DNA of 42,515 nt. Origin: Fischerella muscicola SAG 1427-1 = PCC 73103 (GTDB taxonomy: Bacteria > Cyanobacteriota > Cyanobacteriia > Cyanobacteriales > Nostocaceae). The position numbers and the translations under genes are program-made. This document shows, piece by piece, positions 1 through 7,703 of this stretch; the stretch's first letter is position 1; the number at the start of each line of letters is the position of its first letter. The notes under the pieces are model-generated. The model made no database searches, had not been told where the DNA came from, and was given only the letters and a program-made list of their open reading frames with translations. Location of the stretch: contig NZ_AJLJ01000054.1 of the NCBI RefSeq assembly GCF_000317245.1, forward strand, positions 1 to 42,515, read 5' to 3'.

Positions 1-183
1 CCGTCTTTGTTTGCTACGAACTTTTTCGATTGCTTCAAAAATTGCGTCTGATGCATGAGCATTTAATGAAGGAACATCAGGAAAACCTTTGTTCCATATA
101 TCTTGGGTTCTAACTACAAAAGTTTTATCAAAAGGATTGTGAGTTTTGATAATCTGATCCAGAACAGATGAGGAGCCATTCAT
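1..183 (-). CDS. Partial gene at window edge, N-terminal 61 residues only; possible ATPase of an accessory module
   Basis: An open frame starts with ATG at 183 and runs without a stop through position 1, so the 3' part lies outside the window. The visible N-terminus (MNGSSSVLDQII, then NPFDKTFVVRTQDIW, ending EAIEKVRSKQRR) is soluble and charged, with no signal peptide. No catalytic motif is in view. The lead-in to a helix ending in basic residues would suit the segment before a Walker A motif of a large ATPase, but that motif would lie outside the window, so this is inference only. It starts 42 bases after the stop of the winged-helix-like gene on the same strand, so the two are probably co-transcribed. 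Family not recognised. Confidence 0.6.
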   Translation of the reverse strand, partial: MNGSSSVLDQIIKTHNPFDKTFVVRTQDIWNKGFPDVPSLNAHASDAIFEAIEKVRSKQRR

Positions 184-225
184 AAATTTTTCTAGAAAGA
201 ATACTTACTTACGAAACCTGACTAC

Positions 226-909
226 TTATTTGAGACGTTTAACATAGCAACGTAATCCATTTACCTCGGTAGTGATGGAATCTTCAATTTTATCTGGTGA
301 ACTATCTTCCACACTTCCACCTTGAAGTTGCAAAATGTCGTTAGCTTGCATTTCCAGCATCCATTCATTGAAATGCTCACGACTAACTCGTTCTCCTACT
401 TCCCTTCTAATCCGATAAATTGGTACTAAATCATCTAGGCTATGGTTGCTGTTTAGCTTTTCATATACCTCCAAAGCAACTTGTTTGAATTCTTCGTAAG
501 ATTTAATCCCACTGCTTTTTATCCCGTTAGCTGGTGCAAATGTACCAGTATTATCTATCTCTCGTATCCATTTCAGCAGAGCATTTGCTGTCTTGGCTCC
601 CACATTTGATTGATAGTAAAACTCAGAGTTTTTTATTCCCTCTCTGAGCATTTGTAAACCCTCATTTGTGAGCAAGACTTTTACTATTCCCTTTTTCCTG
701 ACACTTGTAATTGCTCCAGCTTTTTCTAATTTTTCTAAGAAACTGTTATACTCTGCTTTTTTTTCATTTACCCGTTTGGCTCGCTCTGTTATTTCACTTC
801 TATTAACTTCTTGTTTTTCTCCCCCTAAATCCCACAAAGCAAGCAAGAGACGGGTTTGAGCTTGGGTAGCTTGTAAACTACTCTTTTCTGAGTTCATACT
901 GAGTGTCAT
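226..909 (-). CDS. Winged-helix-like protein of unknown function, upstream partner of the truncated edge gene
   Basis: The protein has 227 residues and starts with ATG at 909; a second ATG at 897 is equally possible. Residues about 15-90 read like a MarR-type winged helix: helix (QTRLLLALWDLG), helix with EITERAKRVNEKK, helix (FLEKLEKAGAI), and a basic beta wing (VRKKGIVKVLLTNEG). This suggests nucleic-acid binding. The C-terminal half (about 105-200) is mixed alpha/beta and carries RIRREVGERVSREHFNEWM, which resembles a second small winged-helix module. No enzymatic motif is seen. It is the first gene of the minus-strand unit, and its partner follows after 42 bases. A DNA-binding component paired with a large protein is common in defence islands, but nothing here proves that role. 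Confidence 0.7.
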   Translation of the reverse strand: MTLSMNSEKSSLQATQAQTRLLLALWDLGGEKQEVNRSEITERAKRVNEKKAEYNSFLEKLEKAGAITSVRKKGIVKVLLTNEGLQMLREGIKNSEFYYQSNVGAKTANALLKWIREIDNTGTFAPANGIKSSGIKSYEEFKQVALEVYEKLNSNHSLDDLVPIYRIRREVGERVSREHFNEWMLEMQANDILQLQGGSVEDSSPDKIEDSITTEVNGLRCYVKRLK

Positions 910-1224
910 ACTTTACTATTTTTATTCTAATGAATGTATTTATGCTAGCTATTAACATTGCTGAAAAATTTATATATATTAACCTTTTATGAAGAAGTAT
1001 ATTTAATAAATGCAATGTCATAGTATATACACTGACCAAGCAGTAATTTGTTTGACTGCGTATTCCTTTGGTCTGAACATAAGTTCATTCAAAAGCAAGA
1101 TGGAATAGTTCAAAACTTCCATCACCATTGCGTTAATAACGTTCCACTGCACTAACCAAGTGCAGCTTTTAACATGGCGCTAGAAAACGGCATTTAATAA
1201 ACGCAGGGTGATGAGGAATTTAAA
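910..1224. other. Divergent intergenic region with a small hairpin
   Basis: This AT-rich spacer lies between the divergent winged-helix gene and the lipoprotein gene and should hold both promoters. No gene is seen. A perfect 6-bp inverted repeat (CTGCAC at 1147-1152, GTGCAG at 1160-1165, 7-base loop) followed by CTTTT lies about 60 bases before the lipoprotein start. It could be a weak terminator or a leader structure. GAGGAA at 1213-1218 is the likely ribosome binding site of the downstream gene. Confidence 0.4.
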
Positions 1225-1716
1225 ATGAACATAATATTTCAAGAACGTAAAATTGTTTCGCGTCTACTAGCAGTATTTCTTTCAGCATTGCTAATAGTTC
1301 CAATGCTGACTAGCTGCGGTGGAGGTTCCAAAAGTAGTGCGCCCCCTGTTGATGATACTGTCACAGGTAGAAATGTGAATTATCCTAATGCCCCAAATCA
1401 ACCCCAAGCTAAGAAAGGATTGAGTACAGGGCAGAAGGTGGCGATTTTGGCAGGTGCTGCTGCACTTTACTACCTCTACAATCAGCATAAAAATGCGAAA
1501 GGAACAGGAGCGCAAGGCCAGTATTACCTTTCTAAGAATGGGCGTGTTTACTACCGCGACGAGCAAGGTCGCGCTCACTGGGTAACACCACCACCTGAAG
1601 GAATTCGAGTTCCAGAGTCACAAGCACAGCAATATCGTGATTTTCAAGGCTACAACAGGCGTCCCACAGGTCGCGATTTAACCGACATTAGCGCACAACC
1701 AGCTCCGGCTTTATAA
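1225..1716 (+). CDS. Predicted lipoprotein with a second hydrophobic segment, hypothetical
   Basis: The protein has 163 residues. The N-terminus is a lipoprotein signal: basic start, hydrophobic stretch (LLAVFLSALLIVPML), then lipobox LTSC with Cys31 followed by GGG. It is therefore probably exported and lipid-anchored. A second hydrophobic stretch at about 69-87 (VAILAGAAALYYLY) could cross or lie on a membrane. The C-terminal third is rich in Tyr and Arg (YYLSKNGRVYYRDEQGRAHW), resembling a small conserved cyanobacterial domain of unknown function. Start is supported by GAGGAA upstream. The repeat-protein gene follows after 15 bases, so the two are probably co-transcribed. No function can be given. 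Confidence 0.8.
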   Translation: MNIIFQERKIVSRLLAVFLSALLIVPMLTSCGGGSKSSAPPVDDTVTGRNVNYPNAPNQPQAKKGLSTGQKVAILAGAAALYYLYNQHKNAKGTGAQGQYYLSKNGRVYYRDEQGRAHWVTPPPEGIRVPESQAQQYRDFQGYNRRPTGRDLTDISAQPAPAL

Positions 1717-1731
1717 ATTTGGTAATTAATT

Positions 1732-2163
1732 ATGGTTGATGATTTTTTGCGAAAGGCAAGAGATTTTTTCACAGGGTCTGATAGTGATCAGCAAGATAAC
1801 GAATATCGCGATCGCCAAGTCAGACCTGCTAGCGAAGACCCCTACGGCGACCCGGCTGACCAAGAGTATAACCAAGGGAACTACGGTAACGTCCGCCCTG
1901 CTAGCGAAGACCCTTACGGCGACCCGGCCGACCAAGAGTATAACCAAGGGAACTACGGTAACGTCCGCCCTGCTAGCGAAGACCCCTACGGCGACCCGGC
2001 CGACCAAGAGTATAACCAAGGATACTACGGTAACGTCCGCCCTGCTAGCGAAGACCCCTACGGCGACCCGGCTGACCAAGAATATAACCAAGGATACTAC
2101 GGTAACGTCCGCCCTGCTAGCGAAGATCCTTACGGCGATCCTGCCGATGACGATTACCGTTAG
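1732..2163 (+). CDS. Acidic tandem-repeat protein (five 24-residue units), hypothetical
   Basis: The protein has 143 residues. A short head (MVDDFLRKARDFFTG) is followed by a linker and then repeats of a 24-residue unit (VRPASEDPYGDPADQEYNQG plus YYGN or NYGN) starting at residues 30, 54, 78, 102 and 126; the last unit is partial and ends DDDYR. The repeats are acidic and rich in Pro, Gly, Tyr, Asp and Asn, so they are probably disordered and extracellular or membrane-peripheral, but no signal peptide is present. It lies 15 bases downstream of the lipoprotein gene. Because the repeat is 72 bp (a multiple of three), other frames across it also stay open, producing false ORFs on both strands; this frame is chosen for its acidic head and position. 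Function unknown. Confidence 0.75.
   Translation: MVDDFLRKARDFFTGSDSDQQDNEYRDRQVRPASEDPYGDPADQEYNQGNYGNVRPASEDPYGDPADQEYNQGNYGNVRPASEDPYGDPADQEYNQGYYGNVRPASEDPYGDPADQEYNQGYYGNVRPASEDPYGDPADDDYR
1819..2160 (+). repeat. 72-bp in-frame tandem repeat, 4.75 copies
   Basis: Units start at 1819, 1891, 1963, 2035 and 2107, the last being 54 bp. Copies 2 to 4 differ from each other at only a few bases (for example AAC/TAC for the Asn/Tyr position, and GCT/GCC), so the array arose by recent duplication or is kept uniform by conversion. Confidence 0.95.
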
Positions 2164-2242
2164 TTAGTAAACTAATCGACCTTCAAGTCGTTACTAAAAC
2201 AATAATTTAGGTTCAGGAGTTAGGAACTTATTCTGACTCCTA
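2164..2242. terminator. Convergent-gene terminator region with two hairpins
   Basis: Two hairpins lie between the plus-strand repeat gene and minus-strand mdh. The first pairs TTAGTAA (2164-2170) with TTACTAA (2191-2197) around an inner CGAC/GTCG stem. The second pairs AGGAGTTAG (2215-2223) with CTGACTCCT (2233-2241) with one G-T pair and is followed by AGTTTTCT. This arrangement suits a bidirectional intrinsic terminator. Confidence 0.5.
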
Positions 2243-2247
2243 GTTTT

Positions 2248-3237
2248 CTATTCTGCCTTACCTGTTGAATCCATCAAAATCTCCTGCGCCCGTTGAATAT
2301 TTTTCTGCACCGACTCCGCCGATTTATGAAGAGCAGCCGTTTCCTGATCACTGAGACTCAATTCCAATATACTTTCAATCCCACCACATCCCAACCGACA
2401 GGGAACACCGATCGCCACATTTTCTAAACCGTATTCTCCCTGAAGAGGCACAGTTACAGGTAACAAACGTGACTGATTTAACAATATCGATTCCACCATC
2501 ATGCAAGTAGCAGAGGCTGGGGCAAAAAATGCACCACCTGTATGCATCAGTTCGACAATTTCTGCACCACCGTGACGCGTGCGTTCTACCAAACGTTCAA
2601 TCGTGTCTATATCTAGCAATTCCGTCAGTGGAATACCGTTGACAGTGGCAAAACGCGGTAAGGGAACCATTAAATCACCGTGGCTACCCAGTACCATTGT
2701 CTTGACATCACGAGGCAATACTCCTAATTCCATCGCAATGAAAGTTTCAAAGCGAGCCGAGTCTAACACGCCCGCCATACCCATAATGCGATCGCGTGGT
2801 AATTCCGTAGCTTGCCAAGCCAAATAAGTCATCACATCTAATGGATTAGTGACGACAATAAAAATAGCGTCAGGAGAATGAGCGATCGCTTGTTTGGCTG
2901 CATTCACAACTATCTTGGCATTTGTCTTTAATAAGTCATCCCGACTCATCCCTGGTTTACGAGGAAATCCTGCCGTGATTACCACAATCTCCGAACCAGT
3001 TGTATCGGCATAGTCATTAGTACCGATAATCTGACGGTTATGCATTTCAATTCCCCTCGCCTCCATCAAATCTAGCGCCAATCCCTGGGGCATTCCTTGC
3101 ACAATGTCCAGCAAGACTACATCCGCAAGATTTTTCTCAGCGATGCGTTGGGCAAGGGTACTACCAACTCTACCAGATCCGATAACGGTGATTCGGGGCG
3201 AATAGCACACAATGGAGGAAGAAGGGGAAGTATACAT
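2248..3237 (-). CDS. mdh: Malate dehydrogenase
   Basis: This NAD-dependent enzyme interconverts malate and oxaloacetate in the cytoplasm. The 329-residue protein shows the Rossmann dinucleotide motif GSGRVG at residues 20-25 and an acidic residue ending strand beta-2 (VVLLDIV), typical of NAD rather than NADP preference. The substrate loop reads PRKPGMSRDDLL; the Arg where lactate dehydrogenases have Gln indicates malate rather than lactate. GSHGD carries the catalytic His. Length matches the LDH-like MDH family found in cyanobacteria. The 15-residue lead before the Rossmann fold is slightly long, but ATG at 3237 is the only Met there. It follows ndhO by 18 bases on the same strand and is probably co-transcribed with it. 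Confidence 0.95.
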   Translation of the reverse strand: MYTSPSSSIVCYSPRITVIGSGRVGSTLAQRIAEKNLADVVLLDIVQGMPQGLALDLMEARGIEMHNRQIIGTNDYADTTGSEIVVITAGFPRKPGMSRDDLLKTNAKIVVNAAKQAIAHSPDAIFIVVTNPLDVMTYLAWQATELPRDRIMGMAGVLDSARFETFIAMELGVLPRDVKTMVLGSHGDLMVPLPRFATVNGIPLTELLDIDTIERLVERTRHGGAEIVELMHTGGAFFAPASATCMMVESILLNQSRLLPVTVPLQGEYGLENVAIGVPCRLGCGGIESILELSLSDQETAALHKSAESVQKNIQRAQEILMDSTGKAE

Positions 3238-3255
3238 AAATTTTTACTTAAAATT

Positions 3256-3471
3256 CTACTTAAACTCTTCTAGTTGATCTAAACGTAACCAAATATTTGG
3301 CGTTGGTACTTCGCCAAACTTGACAAAAGCATAATCACCTTTGACATCGACAATTTCGCCTTTACTATCAAACAAATAATCAGGAAAACGAGTATCGCTA
3401 GCTTTTGCTTCTACACTATTTTCCAACTTCTCACGAACCACCCGAACCATATCACCACGTTTTACAGGCAT
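3256..3471 (-). CDS. ndhO: NAD(P)H-quinone oxidoreductase subunit O
   Basis: This is a 71-residue peripheral subunit of the thylakoid NDH-1 complex, specific to cyanobacteria and chloroplasts, which takes part in cyclic electron flow and respiration. The whole length matches NdhO: basic start [19 protein letters not shown], central [20 protein letters not shown], and the ending [13 protein letters not shown]. The fold is SH3-like, without membrane segments or cofactor ligands. The ATG at 3471 is preceded by GGGGAA, a good ribosome binding site. It is the first gene of the ndhO-mdh unit. Confidence 0.95.
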   Translation of the reverse strand: MPVKRGDMVRVVREKLENSVEAKASDTRFPDYLFDSKGEIVDVKGDYAFVKFGEVPTPNIWLRLDQLEEFK

Positions 3472-3561
3472 AGATTCCCCTCTTAATTGTATCGATTGCT
3501 ATACAGGATTCTATCTTGGGAAGTGTTGTTTGTTGTTTGGAATTATCAACCAATGACTATT

Positions 3562-3622
3562 GTACAGACGCGTAGACGCTCATAAGAGCGGCTTCAAGGT
3601 AAGAGTATAATCGCGTCTCTAC
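3562..3622. repeat. Dispersed GACGCG palindrome with a second hairpin in its loop
   Basis: The outer arms GTACAGACGCG (3562-3572) and CGCGTCTCTAC (3612-3622) pair with one mismatch. Their loop contains a separate hairpin CGCTC-ATAA-GAGCG (3577-3590). The outer arms belong to the same family as the palindromes at 10434, 38757 and 39884. It lies between mutM and ndhO, upstream of ndhO. Confidence 0.7.
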
Positions 3623-3634
3623 CAATCACTAAAA

Positions 3635-4477
3635 CTATCGCTGACATTGCAAACAAAAATGACTGGATCTGCCAGCGAACCTTGTTCGTTGAATTACATT
3701 CCCGCAAACACGACAGGGTTCACCAGTACGGTTGTAAACCCATGCTACACCACCGTAATTACCATTAACGCCTTTAACATTGAGGAAATTACTAAAAGTA
3801 GTTCCACCAGCTGCGATGCTCGTTTCCAACACTTTAATTATTTGCGATCGCAACTTTTCGATTTGTTCTGGCTGCAAGTCTACACACATTGTTTCTGGTA
3901 ATATGCCACTCATAAACAATGCTTCATCGGCATATATATTACCTAATCCCGCAACTACAGATTGATCTAGTAAGGCAGTTTTAATCGGACGACGCCTGTT
4001 TTTGAGTTTCTCGGCTAGATAATCAACTGTAAATTCTGGTGAGAAGGGGTCGGCTGCTAATTTTGCTAAACCCGTAATAATGCTTTCTGGGGCTTGATTT
4101 GGTGGCACCCACCACATTTGACCAAAAGTGCGCTGATCGACAAAGCGCAATTCCCACCCATCCTCAAAAAATAATCTGACCCGCGTGTGCTTATGTAAGG
4201 GTTCATCTTGATTCAACCACAATAATTGACCAGTCATGCGGAGGTGAACACCTAAATAAGCAGCATGAGGAGCACAACTAAGTTCGGCGAGGAGATATTT
4301 ACCGCGACGGTACCAAGTGGCGATCGCACTTCCTTTAATTTCGCTGACAAAATCATCTACTGAAACAGGATAAGCGATCGTGCGATGCAGCAGCACATCT
4401 CCACCCGTGATTTTTTGGTTGAGGGTCAATTGATTTAGACCCTGTCGAACTGTCTCAACTTCAGGTAATTCAGGCAT
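3635..4477 (-). CDS. mutM: Formamidopyrimidine-DNA glycosylase (Fpg/MutM)
   Basis: This base-excision repair enzyme removes 8-oxoguanine and formamidopyrimidines and nicks the abasic site. The 280-residue protein begins MPELPEVETVRQGL, with the catalytic N-terminal Pro exposed after Met removal and Glu3 in place. QTGLGNIYADE-type helix-two-turn-helix is present as VVAGLGNIYADEALF near residue 175. The C-terminus carries the four-Cys zinc finger (CRVCGNVIQRTRF, then FCLQCQR). Length is normal. The ATG at 4477 is fixed by the N-terminal Pro requirement. It follows psaE on the same strand after a hairpin-bearing gap of about 170 bases. Confidence 0.95.
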   Translation of the reverse strand: MPELPEVETVRQGLNQLTLNQKITGGDVLLHRTIAYPVSVDDFVSEIKGSAIATWYRRGKYLLAELSCAPHAAYLGVHLRMTGQLLWLNQDEPLHKHTRVRLFFEDGWELRFVDQRTFGQMWWVPPNQAPESIITGLAKLAADPFSPEFTVDYLAEKLKNRRRPIKTALLDQSVVAGLGNIYADEALFMSGILPETMCVDLQPEQIEKLRSQIIKVLETSIAAGGTTFSNFLNVKGVNGNYGGVAWVYNRTGEPCRVCGNVIQRTRFAGRSSHFCLQCQR

Positions 4478-4543
4478 TTAAGCTAAATTATTGACAACAA
4501 GCATATTGTGACAAGTACTGTGATTTTTTGGCAGACATTAAAA

Positions 4544-4611
4544 TCGGGAGTAGTCAACAGCGAGTATTGAATCAAAGTCTTGACTCTCTACCCTCTGCTA
4601 CTTACTCCCGA
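4544..4611 (-). terminator. Probable psaE terminator hairpin
   Basis: TCGGGAGTA (4544-4552) pairs perfectly with TACTCCCGA (4603-4611). A smaller GTCAA/TTGAC pair (4553-4557, 4580-4584) stacks directly inside. Read on the minus strand it follows psaE and ends in TTTTAA, suiting intrinsic termination of the short, abundant psaE message. Confidence 0.5.
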
Positions 4612-4649
4612 AAATCACCCCATGAAGTTTTTCTAGAAGCTTCTACACT

Positions 4650-4868
4650 TTAGGCTTTTTTAGCTTTTGCCTTTGGTGCTTCAATCTCTACTAACTCGTC
4701 TTGAGCAAAGTTGTTTGTGTTAACACCAGCATAGTTCACTTTCTCAAAGCGAACAATTACTGGGTATTTGATGGCGCTACTTTGCTCAACAGATGCAACA
4801 GTTCCTACATCTTGAAACCAGTAGGACTCTGGACGAAGAACACGTACTTTAGAACCACGTTGAACCAT
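4650..4868 (-). CDS. psaE: Photosystem I reaction centre subunit IV (PsaE)
   Basis: This 72-residue stromal-side subunit of photosystem I supports ferredoxin docking and cyclic electron flow. The protein has the SH3-like PsaE core: [18 protein letters not shown], then [30 protein letters not shown] and a short acidic patch ELVEIE. It ends in a Lys/Ala tail (PKAKAKKA), a common cyanobacterial extension. ATG at 4868 is preceded by AGGAAG. It is apparently transcribed alone, with a terminator-like hairpin before mutM. Confidence 0.97.
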   Translation of the reverse strand: MVQRGSKVRVLRPESYWFQDVGTVASVEQSSAIKYPVIVRFEKVNYAGVNTNNFAQDELVEIEAPKAKAKKA

Positions 4869-5482
4869 GAGTTTCTTCCTTTTTTCTTATCAATTGCCAA
4901 CGTATTAAGGCTAATTGATTTCACTGTACTATTGTGCAGAGTCTGGCAAAAGCTTTGTTAAGTTATTTGTCTAACTAATTTCTTGAACAATATGGTGACG
5001 GCTTTGGCACAACAGCGTGATTGGGCGACTTTGGCGGGTGTTCCTCCTGTTTTGAGGCTTTGCGCCATAAACCAGAAGCGCCTGGAATCCATTTAGTGAA
5101 CTTTCCACGGGAATTTTTTACCAGTCCATACCTTAACCTGAGTTTGAAGGCTCGCAGTGAGTGATCGCGTTTTTGTAGTGTATTTCCATGCCAAGACTAG
5201 CTTGACCAGCATAATTGTATAAAAAAACATTATGAGAATAATTACTTTGCTATGAGAGTAAAGCTTTGAACAAATTTTTTATCTGGTCGTTTGCCAATTT
5301 ACATGTATAAAATTATATAAACACCGTCACTAACATTTAACTGTCAGGACTTAGGCAAAATCCCTCATAAATTCTTATTTTTACACTGCCATCTCCTAAA
5401 CGTGATTGACACTACTACTGATAAATCACATAACTCATCTCTTAATTGTGATTTGTAAAGTATGAATTTTATCTAAATAAAT
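4869..5482. other. Intergenic region with psaE promoter side, gene remnant and a leader hairpin
   Basis: The left part must hold the psaE promoter (minus strand). A frameshifted coding remnant lies at 4992-5164 and is listed separately. The right part is AT-rich. An 8-bp inverted repeat (AAATCACA at 5423-5430, TGTGATTT at 5447-5454, 16-base spacer) ends 28 bases before the first glycosyltransferase gene and may be an operator or leader hairpin. No RNA gene is seen. Confidence 0.45.
4992..5164 (+). pseudogene. Possible short gene remnant with a one-base frameshift
   Basis: From ATG 4992 the frame reads MVTALAQQRDWATLAGVPPV, then derails into a stop about 50 bases later. If one base is restored in the TTTT run at 5050-5053, the frame continues as EALRHKPEAPGIHLVNFPRE and FFTSPYLNLSLKARSE to TGA at 5162-5164, giving about 57 plausible residues. 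The composition (balanced, no rare-residue runs, richer in G+C than the flanks) suggests once-coding DNA. The family is not recognised. No ribosome binding site is obvious. It could also be chance. Confidence 0.3.
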
Positions 5483-6523
5483 ATGAAAATAATAGCTTAT
5501 CCAGCTTTTAAAACAAAATATAAAAATCCTTACAATTGGTTGCTATATACTAATATGCTCCAACAAGGAGTAATAGTTGAAGAATTTTCATTTAATAAAA
5601 TTCTGAATAACAAATACGATATTTTTCATCTGCATTGGGTTGTAGAAACTATTGTCAGACATCCCAACCCCTTAATTGTGTGGATAAGAGTTATAAGTAT
5701 GCTCCTCTTGATAGACTGGGCAAAAGCTAGAGGAACTCGTATTATCTGGACTATCCATGATGAAAATCCTCACTCTATTTTACATGTACAGATAGCAGAT
5801 TGGTTTCAAAAAGAATTTTTCAAACGTATTGATGGGTATATTAGTTTAAGTACAAAGGGGAAAAATGTTGCTGAACAAATATTACCATCATTAATAAATA
5901 AATCATCTTCTATTGTTTATCATGGACACTATCGTGACTTTTATCCGAATCAAATTAATCAAAATCAGGCTAGAGAAATACTCGGAATTTCTAAGAACAT
6001 TCAAGTAATGCTATTTTTTGGCTATATAGATATTTATAAAAACATTCCTCATTTAATCAAAATTTTTAGAGAATTATCTCCTGATAATTGGTTATTAGTA
6101 ATTGCAGGAAAAATAGAACACTCTCTTTTGAAGAAAGAAATATTATCTGCTTCCGAAAATGATTGTAGAATTAAGTTATTTTTAAATTATATACCTGACG
6201 CTCAGGTTCAGTTCTATTTCAAAGCTGCGGAACTAGTTGTTTTACCATTTAAAGAAATTCTCAATTCTGGAAGTGCTTTACTAGCACTTTCGTTTGATTG
6301 TCCTATTTTAGTACCCAGTCTTGGTTCAATGCCTGAACTCCAGTCACAAATAGGAGAAGATTGGATAAAGCTTTATCCTGGAGAATTAACAACAAAAACT
6401 CTTAGTGAAGGGTTAACATGGTCACTCCAGAAACGACAAAAGCAAAATCCACCTCTAAATCAATTAGATTGGCATATTCTCAGCCAAAAAACTTTAGATT
6501 TTTATCGATTAATAAAAAGATAG
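5483..6523 (+). CDS. Glycosyltransferase, GT-B fold (GT4-like)
   Basis: The 346-residue protein is probably cytoplasmic or membrane-peripheral and transfers a sugar from a nucleotide donor to a polysaccharide or lipid-linked acceptor. The N-terminal domain has FHLHWV (about residues 52-57) and TIHDENPHS, both typical of GT4-like enzymes related to mannosyl- and glucuronosyl-transferases. The C-terminal donor domain has VMLFFGYIDIYKNIPHLI and LVVLPFKEILNSGSALLALS, where the usual E-x7-E motif is degenerate. The start ATG lacks a strong ribosome binding site. The next glycosyltransferase starts 7 bases after its stop, so the two form an operon. The DNA is very AT-rich and has no HIP1 site, unlike the flanks. 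Substrate unknown; a link to the hps locus 3 kb downstream is possible. Confidence 0.8.
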   Translation: MKIIAYPAFKTKYKNPYNWLLYTNMLQQGVIVEEFSFNKILNNKYDIFHLHWVVETIVRHPNPLIVWIRVISMLLLIDWAKARGTRIIWTIHDENPHSILHVQIADWFQKEFFKRIDGYISLSTKGKNVAEQILPSLINKSSSIVYHGHYRDFYPNQINQNQAREILGISKNIQVMLFFGYIDIYKNIPHLIKIFRELSPDNWLLVIAGKIEHSLLKKEILSASENDCRIKLFLNYIPDAQVQFYFKAAELVVLPFKEILNSGSALLALSFDCPILVPSLGSMPELQSQIGEDWIKLYPGELTTKTLSEGLTWSLQKRQKQNPPLNQLDWHILSQKTLDFYRLIKR

Positions 6524-6530
6524 TTTTTTT

Positions 6531-7703
6531 ATGAAAGTAGCTTGTGTCAATACCTATAATGTACTCAATCCTTCAGGATGGACAAAACATAATGTTGGGA
6601 ATTATGGTTCTAACCATTATATAATACAAACTCTTGCTGATCAAGGTATACCTGTTGAAACTATAGGAGATTTGCAAAAAAGCTATTCTTTTTTAACTAA
6701 AGCCAAATGGAGCTTTTATCGGAATGTGTATCACAAAGATTATTATAGATGGGCTGAACCATTGGTCAGTAAAAACTATGCTCTTCAAATTAGTAAACGT
6801 TTGTCAAAATTAAATGTGGATTTGGTTTTATCTACAGAAGGTGCAGCACCAATAGCATATCTTGATTGTTGTCAACCTATTGTTCTTTGGGTAGATACAG
6901 TCTTAGCAGCTTTAATTGATTTTTATCCATATCTCAGTAATCTTTGTCAAGAAACAAGAAAAAATATTTACGTCCTAGAAAAACTTGCTTTGGAAAAATG
7001 CAAATTGGTAATCTTTGCATCAGAATGGGCTGCCCAAAAAGCCATACAGATTTACAATATAGATGCAAGTAAAGTAAAAATTATTCCTAGAGGTTCAAAT
7101 CTAGAACTTAAATCAGACCGAGAAATTGCAGATATTAAAAACTTGATCAAATCACGAGAAAGACAAACTTATAAATTAACTTTTATTGGCATTGATTGGG
7201 TAAGGAAAGGAGGCAATTTAGTCCTAGCTATCACAAAAGAATTAAAAAGAACAGGCTGGAATGTTGAGCTAAAAATAATTGGTGATTTACCAAAAGAACG
7301 GGAAGACATTCCCAATTATGTGAAACCGATAGGATATATTAATAAATCTACAGATGAAGGAAAAAATAAATTTTATAGTTTGCTTGCAGATTCACATTTT
7401 CTCATTTTGCCTACACAAGCAGATGTAACTCCCAATGTATTAATTGAAGCCAATGCCTTTGGAGTTCCCTGCTTGACAACTAATTTAGCAGGTATTCCTA
7501 GCATTATTAAAGATAATATTAATGGCAAAATTTTTTCTGTGGATGCTAGTGTGAGTGAATACTGTGCATATATTACAACTTATCTTGCTGACTATCAGAA
7601 ATATGAAAATCTAGCGATATCATCTTTTAACGAATATGTGACTCGTTTAAATTGGTCAATAGCTGGTCAAATGGCAAAGCAATTATTTTTAGATTTAATA
7701 TAA
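6531..7703 (+). CDS. Glycosyltransferase family 4 protein
   Basis: The 390-residue protein has a GT-B fold. The N-terminal acceptor domain begins MKVACVNTYN and has the central strand DLVLSTEGAAPIAYL. The C-terminal donor domain has VKIIPRGSNLE, LTFIGIDWVRKGG (the usual 'G-x-x-x-x-K-G' loop) and LPTQADVTPNVLIEANAFG, the GT4 E-x7-E region with Asp replacing the first Glu. Family GT4 enzymes are retaining transferases using nucleotide sugars. It is the second gene of the pair, 7 bases after the first. Its A+T content is as high as its neighbour's. Donor and acceptor cannot be read from sequence. Confidence 0.85.
   Translation: MKVACVNTYNVLNPSGWTKHNVGNYGSNHYIIQTLADQGIPVETIGDLQKSYSFLTKAKWSFYRNVYHKDYYRWAEPLVSKNYALQISKRLSKLNVDLVLSTEGAAPIAYLDCCQPIVLWVDTVLAALIDFYPYLSNLCQETRKNIYVLEKLALEKCKLVIFASEWAAQKAIQIYNIDASKVKIIPRGSNLELKSDREIADIKNLIKSRERQTYKLTFIGIDWVRKGGNLVLAITKELKRTGWNVELKIIGDLPKEREDIPNYVKPIGYINKSTDEGKNKFYSLLADSHFLILPTQADVTPNVLIEANAFGVPCLTTNLAGIPSIIKDNINGKIFSVDASVSEYCAYITTYLADYQKYENLAISSFNEYVTRLNWSIAGQMAKQLFLDLI

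Noticed and set aside
1726..2167. Long open frames on the minus strand and in another plus frame across the 72-bp repeat array
   Set aside because: They arise because the repeat length is a multiple of three. Their sequences are monotonous (VVSLVILLV- or TTVTSALLAK-type) and lack ribosome binding sites.
5423..5454. AAATCACA/TGTGATTT inverted repeat as a CRP-type site
   Set aside because: The half-sites are in the reverse order and spacing of the CRP consensus TGTGA-N6-TCACA, so only a hairpin or unknown operator is supported.
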